Source: an uncultured Saprospiraceae bacterium
GTDB lineage: Bacteria; Bacteroidota; Bacteroidia; Chitinophagales; Saprospiraceae
Assembly: GCA_937981555.1 (NCBI GenBank)
Contig: CALJOK010000009.1
Span: 1-48,575, forward strand
Length of the DNA stretch: 48,575 bases
Direction of reading: 5' to 3'
Part shown: positions 7,967 through 15,763 of the stretch, in pieces
Numbering within the stretch: position 1 is the first letter of the stretch
How the letters are laid out: every line of letters begins with the position of its first letter
The notes under the pieces: generated by a model
Databases searched by the model: none
What the model saw: only the letters and a program-made list of their open reading frames with translations
Told to the model about the DNA's origin: nothing
Translations under genes and position numbers: made by a program

Positions 7967-8827
7967 TTATTTTGGTTTATAAAAAGAATATTTCTTCATT
8001 GCCTTTGTAGTTGCATTGTCTAACCATTTATCAGGAAGCATGCTGAATAATTTAAATTGCCATGATTTTTTAGCTACTAAATAACGAGTTTTAGGGTTTT
8101 TATGAGTGATGCCTTTGTGTACTAATTTGGCAACTTCTTCCGCTGGTATTGCATTTTCTTCAATTTTTTTCAAACTTTTTGCCCGCTTGCTCAAAATTCT
8201 AGCATAAGGAGTATCAGCATAATCGCCCGCTTCGTTGGAAAGTGCTTTGCTCCAAATTGGTGTTTTGATTGGTCCAGGTTGAATAACTACAACTTTAATT
8301 CCAAATAAAACAAGCTCTCTTCTCAAAGCATCTGACATAGCTTCCAAGGCAAATTTAGATGCAGCATATGGACCAGTAAACGGTGGAGAAAGGATTCCAT
8401 TGACTGAACTAATCTGAATGATTCTACCGGGCTCGTGTTTACAATTTTCAGTTGCTCCCAACAAAGGTAAAAAAGCACTAGTTACTCGATGAACTCCTAA
8501 TACATTGACATCTAATTGATAGCGAAGTTGCTCTGTCGTAACATTTTGCATTGGTCCTGATACAGCAATTCCTGCATTGTTGACCAATCCTACTAAGCCA
8601 TTTTCTCCAACAATTTCTTCGACAATTGGAACAGCATTTTTGATGGCTGACTCATCAACTACATCAAAAATTAATGCTTTAAAATTTTTCCCAAAATCAT
8701 TTTCTAATTTTACAGCATCGCTTGATTTTCTCACACTTCCAAAAACAAAAAAACCTTCGGCCAATAAAAATTTGGCAGAAGTGTATCCAATTCCTGTGGA
8801 GGCTCCCGTGATTAGAATGTATTTCAT
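7967..8827 (-). CDS. Classical short-chain dehydrogenase/reductase (SDR)
   Basis: This 286-residue NAD(P)-dependent oxidoreductase has the Rossmann motif TGASTGIG at 7-14, NNAG at 83-86 and the catalytic Ser141, Tyr154 and Lys158 (YAASK). A basic C-terminal extension follows (about 235-286), ending in KKYSFYKPK. It belongs to the classical SDR class; the substrate cannot be inferred from sequence. PGPIKTP after the active site is typical of the family. It starts at the first ATG and precedes the M1 peptidase gene. The link between the two is probably just co-transcription. Confidence 0.92.
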   Translation of the reverse strand: MKYILITGASTGIGYTSAKFLLAEGFFVFGSVRKSSDAVKLENDFGKNFKALIFDVVDESAIKNAVPIVEEIVGENGLVGLVNNAGIAVSGPMQNVTTEQLRYQLDVNVLGVHRVTSAFLPLLGATENCKHEPGRIIQISSVNGILSPPFTGPYAASKFALEAMSDALRRELVLFGIKVVVIQPGPIKTPIWSKALSNEAGDYADTPYARILSKRAKSLKKIEENAIPAEEVAKLVHKGITHKNPKTRYLVAKKSWQFKLFSMLPDKWLDNATTKAMKKYSFYKPK

Positions 8828-8864
8828 TTTTTGTGTAAATATGCAAAAAAAAAATTAAAAGTAT

Positions 8865-8930
8865 AGACAGCTAGACTGGCAACGATTTGTCTGTAAGCGT
8901 ACTGGTTGTCGGTTGTCATCCTAGCGGTCT
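8865..8930. repeat. Nested imperfect inverted repeat in the divergent SDR/phosphoesterase gap
   Basis: Outer arms AGACAGCTAG (8865-8874) and CTAGCGGTCT (8921-8930) pair with one mismatch. Inside them GGCAAC and GTTGTC pair with one G-U wobble. GGTTGTC also occurs twice in tandem in the right half. The segment is clearly richer in G+C than the flanking DNA. Confidence 0.5.
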
Positions 8931-8965
8931 GTTTTCTTTAATTTGAAAAGTAAACATTCCCTTTT

Positions 8966-8998
8966 TTTAAACGTTCTTAAATAGTAGATTTAAACGTT
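8966..8998 (+). promoter_or_regulatory. Two direct repeats TTTAAACGTT before the phosphoesterase gene
   Basis: The 10-base word TTTAAACGTT occurs at 8966-8975 and again at 8989-8998, 23 bases start to start, or about two helical turns, and 19 bases before the start codon at 9018. The spacing and position suggest a tandem regulator site; no regulator is identified. Confidence 0.45.
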
Positions 8999-9017
8999 AA
9001 AAATCATTAAATATAAA

Positions 9018-10244
9018 ATGAGAGTACTTCCATTAATTATTTTACTTTTTCTTTTGGACTATTTTGCATTCCAAGCCTTTGTAGCTATTTCGGAAGATTG
9101 GTCGAATTGGGGTAGAATAATTTTAAATACTGTTTATTGGATGATTCCGATTTTGGCAGTAGGGTTGACTTATTCTTTTTCTACCGGAGCTGCAGCAAAG
9201 TGGAGCAAAAATACTTTTACTATTGTTCGATCAACGATTATGTTGAGTTATTTATCTAAATTTCTCATTATTGCAGTATTAATTTTGGGAGATCTTGGAC
9301 AGTTAGTTTTTTCACTTTTCGAATCCATGACAAGTGATATTGGTTTTGATTTTGGGAGAACAAAATTGGCAGCCCAAGTTGCCGTTGCTTTAGGAATGAT
9401 TCCATTTTTTACCTTACTATATGGAATTTTAAGAAATCAATATCGTTATAAAATTTACAATACCTCAGTAACAATTCCTGATTTGCCAAAAGCGTTAGAA
9501 GGATTGAAAATTGTTCAAATCTCAGATATCCATTCAGGGAGTTTTACTAAGAAGCATCCGATCAAAGTGGCCATCGATATGATTAATGATCAGAAGGCGG
9601 ATTTAGTGTTTTTTACAGGAGATTTGGTCAATTCTATTTCTCATGAGATGGAACCTTTCGTTGATGTTTTTGATAAAATAAAATCACGATATGGAATTTT
9701 TTCTATTTTGGGGAATCATGATTATGGAGATTATGTGCGCTGGGAAAGTGCTACTCATAAAGCAGCGAATTTTGAGAATTTAAAAAATATCCATTTAAGA
9801 CTAGGCTGGGATTTAATTTTAAATGACAATCGATTGGTTAAAATAAAAGGCGAAGATGTGGCTGTTATCGGTGTGGAAAATTATAGTGCGCATGGTCGGT
9901 TTATGAAATATGGAGATTTGGAAAAAGCCAATCAAGGAACAGATGATGCAGGATTAAAATTATTACTTTCTCATGATCCATCGCATTGGGAGGATGAAGT
10001 TTTGGAAAAATTTAAGGATATTCACATAACTTTTTCGGGACACACTCATGGCGCGCAGTTCGGTTTAGAAATACCTGGAATTATAAAATGGAGTCCGATC
10101 AAATATGTTTACAAACAATGGGCAGGACTTTATCAGAAAAATAAACAATATTTATACGTCAATCGAGGTTTTGGTTTTTTAGGCTATCCTGGACGAGTTG
10201 GAATTTTACCTGAGATAACGGTGATGGAGTTGCGGAAAAAGTAA
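9018..10244 (+). CDS. Membrane-anchored metallophosphoesterase
   Basis: This 408-residue protein has an N-terminal membrane domain with four helices (about 3-22, 33-51, 74-100, 118-136), then a calcineurin-like phosphoesterase domain facing outward or along the membrane. Metal-binding motifs are in order: DIHSG (Asp170, His172), GD (201-202), GNHD (232-235), SHDPSHW and GHTHGAQFG near 340-350. It resembles the YkuE/YaeI group that acts on phospholipid or nucleotide phosphates. The substrate is not known. It opens a plus-strand series with a lipoprotein, a GldM-C-like protein and a GWxTD protein. Confidence 0.93.
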   Translation: MRVLPLIILLFLLDYFAFQAFVAISEDWSNWGRIILNTVYWMIPILAVGLTYSFSTGAAAKWSKNTFTIVRSTIMLSYLSKFLIIAVLILGDLGQLVFSLFESMTSDIGFDFGRTKLAAQVAVALGMIPFFTLLYGILRNQYRYKIYNTSVTIPDLPKALEGLKIVQISDIHSGSFTKKHPIKVAIDMINDQKADLVFFTGDLVNSISHEMEPFVDVFDKIKSRYGIFSILGNHDYGDYVRWESATHKAANFENLKNIHLRLGWDLILNDNRLVKIKGEDVAVIGVENYSAHGRFMKYGDLEKANQGTDDAGLKLLLSHDPSHWEDEVLEKFKDIHITFSGHTHGAQFGLEIPGIIKWSPIKYVYKQWAGLYQKNKQYLYVNRGFGFLGYPGRVGILPEITVMELRKK

Positions 10245-10328
10245 ATTGGTGAAATCATTTATCGATTGATTAGGAAAAAGGGAATCCCTGAATTTGATAA
10301 ATAAAAAAGAGAACAAAACTTAACACGC

Positions 10329-10715
10329 ATGAAATTTTTAAAATTAGCACTTTCTTTCTTTTTGTTGGCTTCGCTTTTTACTGCTTGTGAAAATGAACCG
10401 AAAGCTGAAATCACCCTATTAGATCCTGCTTTATTAATTGGAAAATGGGAATTAACTGGAGCAACAGTAAATAAGATTCCAAGCCCTCGTTTAGATGGTG
10501 CTTATTTTGAATTTGTAGATGGAGGCATTTTGAAAACTAACATTCTAGGTTCGGAGGAAGAAGGAAGTTATGAGATGTCAGTTGAGAAGGAAAAGTTAAT
10601 TCAAAAAACGGGCAAAACAATTGAATATAATATCGAAAAATTAGTCAAAGATTCCCTAATTATGAATATGGATATTGCTTCTAAAAAATTTGTGGTTTTA
10701 TTGCAAAAACCTTGA
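10329..10715 (+). CDS. Small lipocalin-like lipoprotein
   Basis: This 128-residue lipoprotein has a short signal peptide and a lipobox, LFTAC, with the acylated Cys at about residue 20. The rest is a small beta-rich domain that begins LIGKWELTGATVN, the start typical of lipocalin-like Bacteroidota lipoproteins (GxW motif), and continues with a strand/turn pattern EGSYEMSVEKEKLIQ. No enzymatic motif is seen. Its stop codon overlaps the TTG start of the next gene by four bases (TTGA), so the two are probably translationally coupled. Confidence 0.8.
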   Translation: MKFLKLALSFFLLASLFTACENEPKAEITLLDPALLIGKWELTGATVNKIPSPRLDGAYFEFVDGGILKTNILGSEEEGSYEMSVEKEKLIQKTGKTIEYNIEKLVKDSLIMNMDIASKKFVVLLQKP

Positions 10716-11359
10716 GGACATTGAAAAATATTTTAGCAGTTTTAATTTTTCTTCCCACCTTATTGATTGGACAAGACTATAGTTATACGATTAATTATTC
10801 TCAGAATAATTGCTTGATTATTGGGCCTGACAATTATCTACAAGTCGAAGGTTTCAATAGAAATGATTCTCTAAATCTCGAAGTGCCTTCTGAAGTAAGA
10901 TGCAGAAGGGCTAGTAGATATGGGTTTCATTTAACCGTGACTAAACCAATGAAAAACATTCCAATAATTTTAAAAAATAGAGATGAGGTAATAGATACAA
11001 TTGTGGTATTTTCGGAAAGGATAAAGTTGAAGAGTTTTTTCAAAACCAGTAATGCTAATCTTATAATATCAGGCGAATATCCATTAAAAATGGTACAATC
11101 TATTGTATCAATTGAATTGAGTTGTAATTTTAGAAGTAGAAAAGAATTAGTTATTTCAAATTTTCTTATTGAAATTTATAGCGAAGATGAGTTAATTCTA
11201 AGTAAGATAATGAAAGGAAATAGTTTGAATCATCCTAAAATTGTAGAGGCACTAAAAAAGCTTAACAGAAATGGAATGGTGGAAATTAGAAAAATAAGAG
11301 CTAATACTCCAGGAGATGATGGACCAAGGATTAAACGTTTATATTTGAAAGTGAAATAA
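10712..11359 (+). CDS. Secreted stand-alone GldM C-terminal-like protein
   Basis: This 215-residue protein has a signal peptide (NILAVLIFLPTLLIGQ). I use the TTG at 10712, which overlaps the previous stop; the TTG at 10721 is an alternative. Two beta-domains follow. The first (about 30-100) begins IIGPDNYLQVEG, similar to the GldM segment that starts with a bound pair of Asp-Asn and a beta-strand. The second (about 120-215) reads FRSRKELVISNFLIEIY...KKLNRNGMVEIRKIRANTPGDDGPRIKRLYLKVK, closely like the end of GldM (i.a.gPDG..R.L). GldM is the T9SS/gliding motor shaft; this copy lacks its membrane helix and long body. The similarity is read by eye. Confidence 0.7.
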   Translation: MRTLKNILAVLIFLPTLLIGQDYSYTINYSQNNCLIIGPDNYLQVEGFNRNDSLNLEVPSEVRCRRASRYGFHLTVTKPMKNIPIILKNRDEVIDTIVVFSERIKLKSFFKTSNANLIISGEYPLKMVQSIVSIELSCNFRSRKELVISNFLIEIYSEDELILSKIMKGNSLNHPKIVEALKKLNRNGMVEIRKIRANTPGDDGPRIKRLYLKVK

Positions 11360-11381
11360 GTTTTTCTGGTAGAAAAACTAG

Positions 11382-11420
11382 TGGTGTTAGTCCTCAAAGG
11401 GCTAACACCGCTTTTGTTTT
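11382..11420 (+). terminator. Terminator after the GldM-C-like gene
   Basis: GGTGTTAG and CTAACACC form a stem (extended by a wobble and a CC/GG pair) with a short loop, followed by a run of T interrupted by a G. Confidence 0.75.
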
Positions 11421-11540
11421 TACTAAATCTAAAACGCCAACTTCCTGACTTTTCCCACATTTATGGTTTGTCAAGTGTACCAAGTTGTATTAACTTTGAT
11501 CAATTGATCAATTTCATTTTTCTAAGAATCAAAATAGTAT

Positions 11541-13001
11541 ATGATGAAAAAAATATTCCAATCGTTGGCGTTTCTGCTGTTGTGCTCTTTTTCGAGTCAG
11601 GCTTTGGATGCGAGTATCACGTATTCCACATTTAAAAGTCCATCTCAAAATTATGTGGAAGTCTATTTATATGTAGTTGGAAAAACGGTAACATATATTC
11701 CTAACGCAGATTCTACGATGTTCCAAGCAGGAGTAGAGGTGGTTATTCTATTTAAGCAAGATGGAGAGATTGTCAAATTTGATAAATATAATTTAAACTC
11801 ACCACTAGGTAGTTTGCAGGAAGATTTTATTGACTTAAAACGATTTGCTTTGATCGATGGAGAGTATCAAATTGAAGTTTCCATTCAAGATAAACAAGAT
11901 GCAGAGAATGTCGTTCGTTATGATGGAAGGTTGAATATGGATTATCCCAAAGATGCAAATGTATTGTTACAATCTGATATCGAATTATTAGCTTCAGTAA
12001 AAAAGACGGAAAATGTAGAACATGTTTTAGTGAAAAATGGATTTTTGATAGAGCCTTTGCCTCATAATTTTTATCATAAAAATTTAGATAAACTAATTTT
12101 CTATAATGAAGTTTATGATACGGATAAAAAAATCGGTGATGATTTTCAAGTTTCTTATGGTATCGAAAGGATGGTGAATAATAAAATCAAACCAATTCTA
12201 ATTGGACATAAAAAACGGAAACCACAATCAATCAATGTATTGATTTTGCAAATGGATATTAAAGATTTACCTTCTGGGAATTATAATTTTTTTGTTGAAA
12301 TTAGAAACCGAACTAAAGAATTACTTTCTCGAAAATCAGTTGAATTCACTCGAAGCAATCCTTACCTCCAAGCTACTCATGAAGTAACTGAAACGGTGGA
12401 AGTCAAAGATGAATTTGTGGGGGAACTTTCTCGCAAAGAATTACGATATAGTTTGAAAGCTATTGCTCCATTGGTCAAAGATGGAGATGTTGAATTATTG
12501 AATTCGGTAGTTGAAAATAAAGACTCGATTGTGCAACAACGTTTTCTATTTAATTTTTGGGTAAACCAAAATCCTAATAATCCTGAAGTTACCTACAAGG
12601 CATTTATGGAGGTGGCGAAGGCTATAGATAAATTATATGCTTCTGGATTTGGTCATGGATTTGAATCTGATAGAGGGCGGATTTTTATTAAATATGGACG
12701 TCCAAATGATGTGATAAAAGTAGATAATGAACCAAGTGCACCACCTTATGAAATTTGGTTTTACAATGATTTCCCTCAAACCAATCAAGCGGATGTAAAG
12801 TTTTTATTTTATGCTCCTGAATTGGGAACGAACTATCGATTGTTGCATTCTACCGTTAGAGGAGAAACGAATAATCCACAATGGCAAATAGAATTATATA
12901 AAGCTGTACCTAATGAAGTGAGTGGTTCGAATTATATTGATGCAACTGGAGTGGTACCCAATAATAATCGACGAGCATCAGAATATTTTAATGAAAATTA
13001 A
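11541..13001 (+). CDS. GWxTD domain-containing secreted protein
   Basis: This 486-residue exported protein has a signal peptide at about 1-21 (ending SQALDA), a beta-rich N-terminal two thirds, and a C-terminal GWxTD domain at about 330-470. The domain is seen in RFLFNFWVNQNPNNPEVTYKAF, GFESDRGRIFIKYGRPND and PYEIWFYNDFP. The family is restricted largely to Bacteroidota and related phyla and its function is unknown. The name-giving GWxTD tetrad itself is replaced near the domain start, where ENKDSIVQQRFLF occurs. The start MMKK is preceded by an AT-rich leader; the second Met is equally possible. Confidence 0.9.
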   Translation: MMKKIFQSLAFLLLCSFSSQALDASITYSTFKSPSQNYVEVYLYVVGKTVTYIPNADSTMFQAGVEVVILFKQDGEIVKFDKYNLNSPLGSLQEDFIDLKRFALIDGEYQIEVSIQDKQDAENVVRYDGRLNMDYPKDANVLLQSDIELLASVKKTENVEHVLVKNGFLIEPLPHNFYHKNLDKLIFYNEVYDTDKKIGDDFQVSYGIERMVNNKIKPILIGHKKRKPQSINVLILQMDIKDLPSGNYNFFVEIRNRTKELLSRKSVEFTRSNPYLQATHEVTETVEVKDEFVGELSRKELRYSLKAIAPLVKDGDVELLNSVVENKDSIVQQRFLFNFWVNQNPNNPEVTYKAFMEVAKAIDKLYASGFGHGFESDRGRIFIKYGRPNDVIKVDNEPSAPPYEIWFYNDFPQTNQADVKFLFYAPELGTNYRLLHSTVRGETNNPQWQIELYKAVPNEVSGSNYIDATGVVPNNNRRASEYFNEN

Positions 13002-13097
13002 TTTAAAATAGATTATAATCACTTGCAACATTTTTGTAGGCCAAAAATAAATGCGGGTGATGAAATTTATTTATTTGAATTATTTCAGTTGTATTAA

Positions 13098-13211
13098 CTG
13101 CGCTTGGAAGCAGATTTACTCATCGAGAATAATTAACTCTCCGAATGGGATAATAAAAATATCGGCACCGTTGATACCAAGGTAAGTGAGTTGGAAAAAG
13201 AAATAAACTGA
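13098..13211 (+). pseudogene. Possible decayed coding tail
   Basis: One frame reads LRLEADLLIENN, then a stop, then LSEWDNKNIGTVDTKVSELEKEIN and a final TGA at 13209-13211. The amphipathic end (KVSELEKEIN) is protein-like and breaks only at one TAA. There is no start codon. It may be the remnant of a gene removed by deletion, or chance. Confidence 0.25.
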
Positions 13212-13292
13212 ATTTTTTTAAAATAAAACGAAAAAACATAATATATCGAAATTGACTACCGTTTTAGAAGTGGTCTTGCATAACAAATTCAG

Positions 13293-13336
13293 AGAGCTTT
13301 AATTCGATTAATCGAGTTAAAGCTCTTTTTTTTTTT
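13293..13336 (+). terminator. Strong terminator in the 13-kb gap
   Basis: A perfect 10-bp stem, AGAGCTTTAA with TTAAAGCTCT, spans a 14-base loop and is followed by eleven T. Confidence 0.9.
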
Positions 13337-13414
13337 GGTTAAATAGGAAAGAATAATTTGAAATTTTAGATATTTGAGACTTCAAAAAAATGTAAAGAAT
13401 TTCAAAACTAAAAT

Positions 13415-14344
13415 ATGAAGTATTCATTCTTAATTTTTCTATTCGCTTTTCTTTCTCTTTCCTTTTATCAAAATAAAAATCTAGAAAATACTAATGATTC
13501 AATTAGTACAAATGATTCCTGTTTGTTGAAAAACATCATTAGAATCTCATCTAATGATTCGACTACGGTTGATACTTCTGCATTTATAATTAGTTATGAT
13601 GACAATAGAAGATGGAAAAGGGTCGATAATTATTTTGAAAATGGAGGTCATATCTATGTTGTTTATGAATATGATAAAAAGGGGCGAATCAAAAAAATGA
13701 CAGATCATTACGTTTTGAAAATTGATTCTAATGGGTATTCGAAAGGAGATGTCGCTAATAGACAACAGAGAAGATTCAAATATAAAAAGGGAGCTAATTT
13801 TCCGAAAAAATATAAATTATTACTTGGGACTGCATGGCAAAAGGGAATTAGTGATAGCCAACTTGAACACATGGGTACATCTTTTATTGAATTTGATGAA
13901 AAAGGACACTTAAAAAAGATTTCAACAAATCCGATTAAGGGTACAAAATGGACAAATGAGTTTAGCTACGATTTTGCTAGAAATACGATATGGAATAAAT
14001 CAATTTCATATACAAAATTGGGAAAAAAATTACAATATACCATTGAGAATCGATATGATGAATTGATAGGAATCCAATTTTCGTTAAATCTAGTAGAGGG
14101 AGGATATTTACAAGGTATTGGCAATTATCGTTTTGGCAATAATATACTTTACTCTAAGATGGTGTATGGGAAAGAAAACAGTAAGGAAAACTATCGAGGC
14201 AAAGTTGCTTATGAATTTGAGCAGAGAAATGAATATAACGAAAATGGCTTCATAAGTAAATCATTAAAGAATGTAATGGATCATTTTGACCAGAAAAAAA
14301 TAGGTAATTTTATTACTAGTGATTATGAATATATCTGCGAGTAA
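13415..14344 (+). CDS. Secreted protein with YD-type repeats, function unknown
   Basis: This 309-residue protein begins with a hydrophobic export signal (YSFLIFLFAFLSLSF), then a Ser/Asn/Asp-rich stretch. A beta-rich body follows with short motifs such as YEYDKKGRIKKMTDHY, FIEFDEKGHLKKIS and NEYNENGFISKSLKN, spaced like RHS/YD-type repeats (Y/F-D-x-x-G-x-I/L-x-K). Such repeats form open beta-sheets in surface proteins. The minus-strand gene at 17039 carries the same motif type, so the two may be distant paralogues. No catalytic residues are apparent, and base composition equals that of its neighbours. Confidence 0.75.
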   Translation: MKYSFLIFLFAFLSLSFYQNKNLENTNDSISTNDSCLLKNIIRISSNDSTTVDTSAFIISYDDNRRWKRVDNYFENGGHIYVVYEYDKKGRIKKMTDHYVLKIDSNGYSKGDVANRQQRRFKYKKGANFPKKYKLLLGTAWQKGISDSQLEHMGTSFIEFDEKGHLKKISTNPIKGTKWTNEFSYDFARNTIWNKSISYTKLGKKLQYTIENRYDELIGIQFSLNLVEGGYLQGIGNYRFGNNILYSKMVYGKENSKENYRGKVAYEFEQRNEYNENGFISKSLKNVMDHFDQKKIGNFITSDYEYICE

Positions 14345-14397
14345 ACGCAAAGATGAATACTATATATTTTCATATTCAAGTATTACCATTTTTTCCT

Positions 14398-14405
14398 TAC
14401 TTTTG
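14398..14405 (+). promoter_or_regulatory. Putative promoter -7 box for the acyltransferase
   Basis: TACTTTTG matches TAnnTTTG and lies 35 bases before the TTG start at 14441, leaving a leader of about 25-30 bases. This supports the TTG start. The -33 element is poor (TTCA at the 19-base spacing). Confidence 0.5.
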
Positions 14406-14440
14406 CCTGATTCAAATTCGAACAACAAACAGATTGAACC

Positions 14441-15736
14441 TTGATTTATAGTTTTGTCAGACCAATTGCGGCCTACGCTTTAAAAATTTTCTTTCGTAAA
14501 ATATACTTTACCAATCGGGATCGAATTCCGGAAGGTAAGCCGTTAATTCTTGCCATAAATCATCCTACCGCTTTTATTGAACCTTGTATTTTAGCTTGCT
14601 TTTTACCGATCAAATTGTATTTTTTGGTACGTGGAGATTTGTTTAAAAAACCACTTTTTAGAAAAATCTTGAATGTATTGCACATGGTTCCTATTTTTCG
14701 AAGACAGGAAGGCTTGGATCAATTGAAAAAGAATGATGAGACTTTTGATTTTTGCTACGAGGCTTTGAAGGATCACAAAACCGTGGTGATATTGCCAGAA
14801 GGTAGAACGATTCAAGAGAAAAGATTGAGACCCATTCGAAAAGGTTTAGCTCGAATTGCTTTTGGTACTTATGAAAAATATGGAGACATTGATTTGCACA
14901 TCGTTCCTATCGGAGTAAATTTTACAGAAGCGGATAAATTTAGATCGGTTGCGATGTTTGATGTCGGCGAACCAATTCGGTTAAAAGATTATTACGATCA
15001 ATATCAAGAAAATCCTCAAAGAACGATTCGAAATTTGACGACGGTAGTAAAAGAAGGTTTGGAAAATCAAATCGTCAATATTCCAAATCCAGCAGATGAT
15101 GCTTTAGCGGAAGATCTTTTTACGCTTTTTAGAAACGACCATCCAGAGAAAACTTTGCCAATTATTTCGGAAGACCGACAACCACTCGAAGGGGAAATGA
15201 ACATTGCAGATCATGTAAGCCAAATGTCGGAGGAAGAAAAATCTGATTGGTCAGAAAAAATAAAACAATACTTTTCCAAATTAAAATATAATGGAGTAGA
15301 GGATCAAGCTTTGCAAAATGCTGAGATCAATAATTGGAAAAATGTCTTGTTTTTAGTATTTGGATTTGTGCCTTACTTTTTAGGATATTGGTTTAATTAT
15401 CCAATCTTTGGCTATGCGAAACATGTGTCAAAAACAAAGGTGAAGCAACTTGAATTTAAAGCGCCGGTAGCATTGGCGGTTGGATTAGGATTGAGTATTC
15501 TGTTAGTATTGTTTTTGGTTTCAGTTGGAATTTATTTGTGGGGATGGTGGTCGATTTTAGCGTTGATACTTTTGTTTTACATGGGGCGATTTTCGTTGGT
15601 GTACTTGGAATTTTGGGAGAAATATAACGAGGCGAAAGCGGTGAGAAATTTAGATAAAACTACTTTAGAGGATTTGAAAAATGAGCGTAAATCATTAACT
15701 GAGATGACTCGCAAAATTGCGAGTACTAGTGTTTGA
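14441..15736 (+). CDS. PlsC-like acyltransferase
   Basis: This 431-residue membrane protein has an N-terminal LPLAT/PlsC acyltransferase domain (about 20-215). Motif I is NHPTAFIE (40-47), with Glu where many homologues have Asp and His41 as the catalytic base. VRGDLFKKPLFRKIL is the substrate-binding block and PEGRT (119-123) is the acyl-phosphate/glycerol motif III. After a charged middle there are at least two membrane helices (about 345-405), more than classical PlsC has. It likely acylates glycerophosphate or a related lipid. The start is a TTG, chosen because no ATG lies earlier in frame and a promoter box fits. Confidence 0.9.
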   Translation: MIYSFVRPIAAYALKIFFRKIYFTNRDRIPEGKPLILAINHPTAFIEPCILACFLPIKLYFLVRGDLFKKPLFRKILNVLHMVPIFRRQEGLDQLKKNDETFDFCYEALKDHKTVVILPEGRTIQEKRLRPIRKGLARIAFGTYEKYGDIDLHIVPIGVNFTEADKFRSVAMFDVGEPIRLKDYYDQYQENPQRTIRNLTTVVKEGLENQIVNIPNPADDALAEDLFTLFRNDHPEKTLPIISEDRQPLEGEMNIADHVSQMSEEEKSDWSEKIKQYFSKLKYNGVEDQALQNAEINNWKNVLFLVFGFVPYFLGYWFNYPIFGYAKHVSKTKVKQLEFKAPVALAVGLGLSILLVLFLVSVGIYLWGWWSILALILLFYMGRFSLVYLEFWEKYNEAKAVRNLDKTTLEDLKNERKSLTEMTRKIASTSV

Positions 15737-15763
15737 TCTGGTAAAAAACAATCGAGTGAAAAA

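Larger units (their letters stand above)
13002..13414. other. Gene-poor gap with one terminator and a possible gene remnant
   Basis: There is no complete gene in these 413 bases. They hold an open stretch that resembles a decayed coding tail (13098-13211) and a strong terminator (13293-13336). The terminator is nearly 300 bases past the GWxTD stop, which suggests that something transcribed once lay between them. Confidence 0.6.

Noticed and set aside
11230-11460. Minus-strand frame over the GldM-C-like gene end
   Set aside because: It overlaps the gene and its terminator; the composition is not protein-like.
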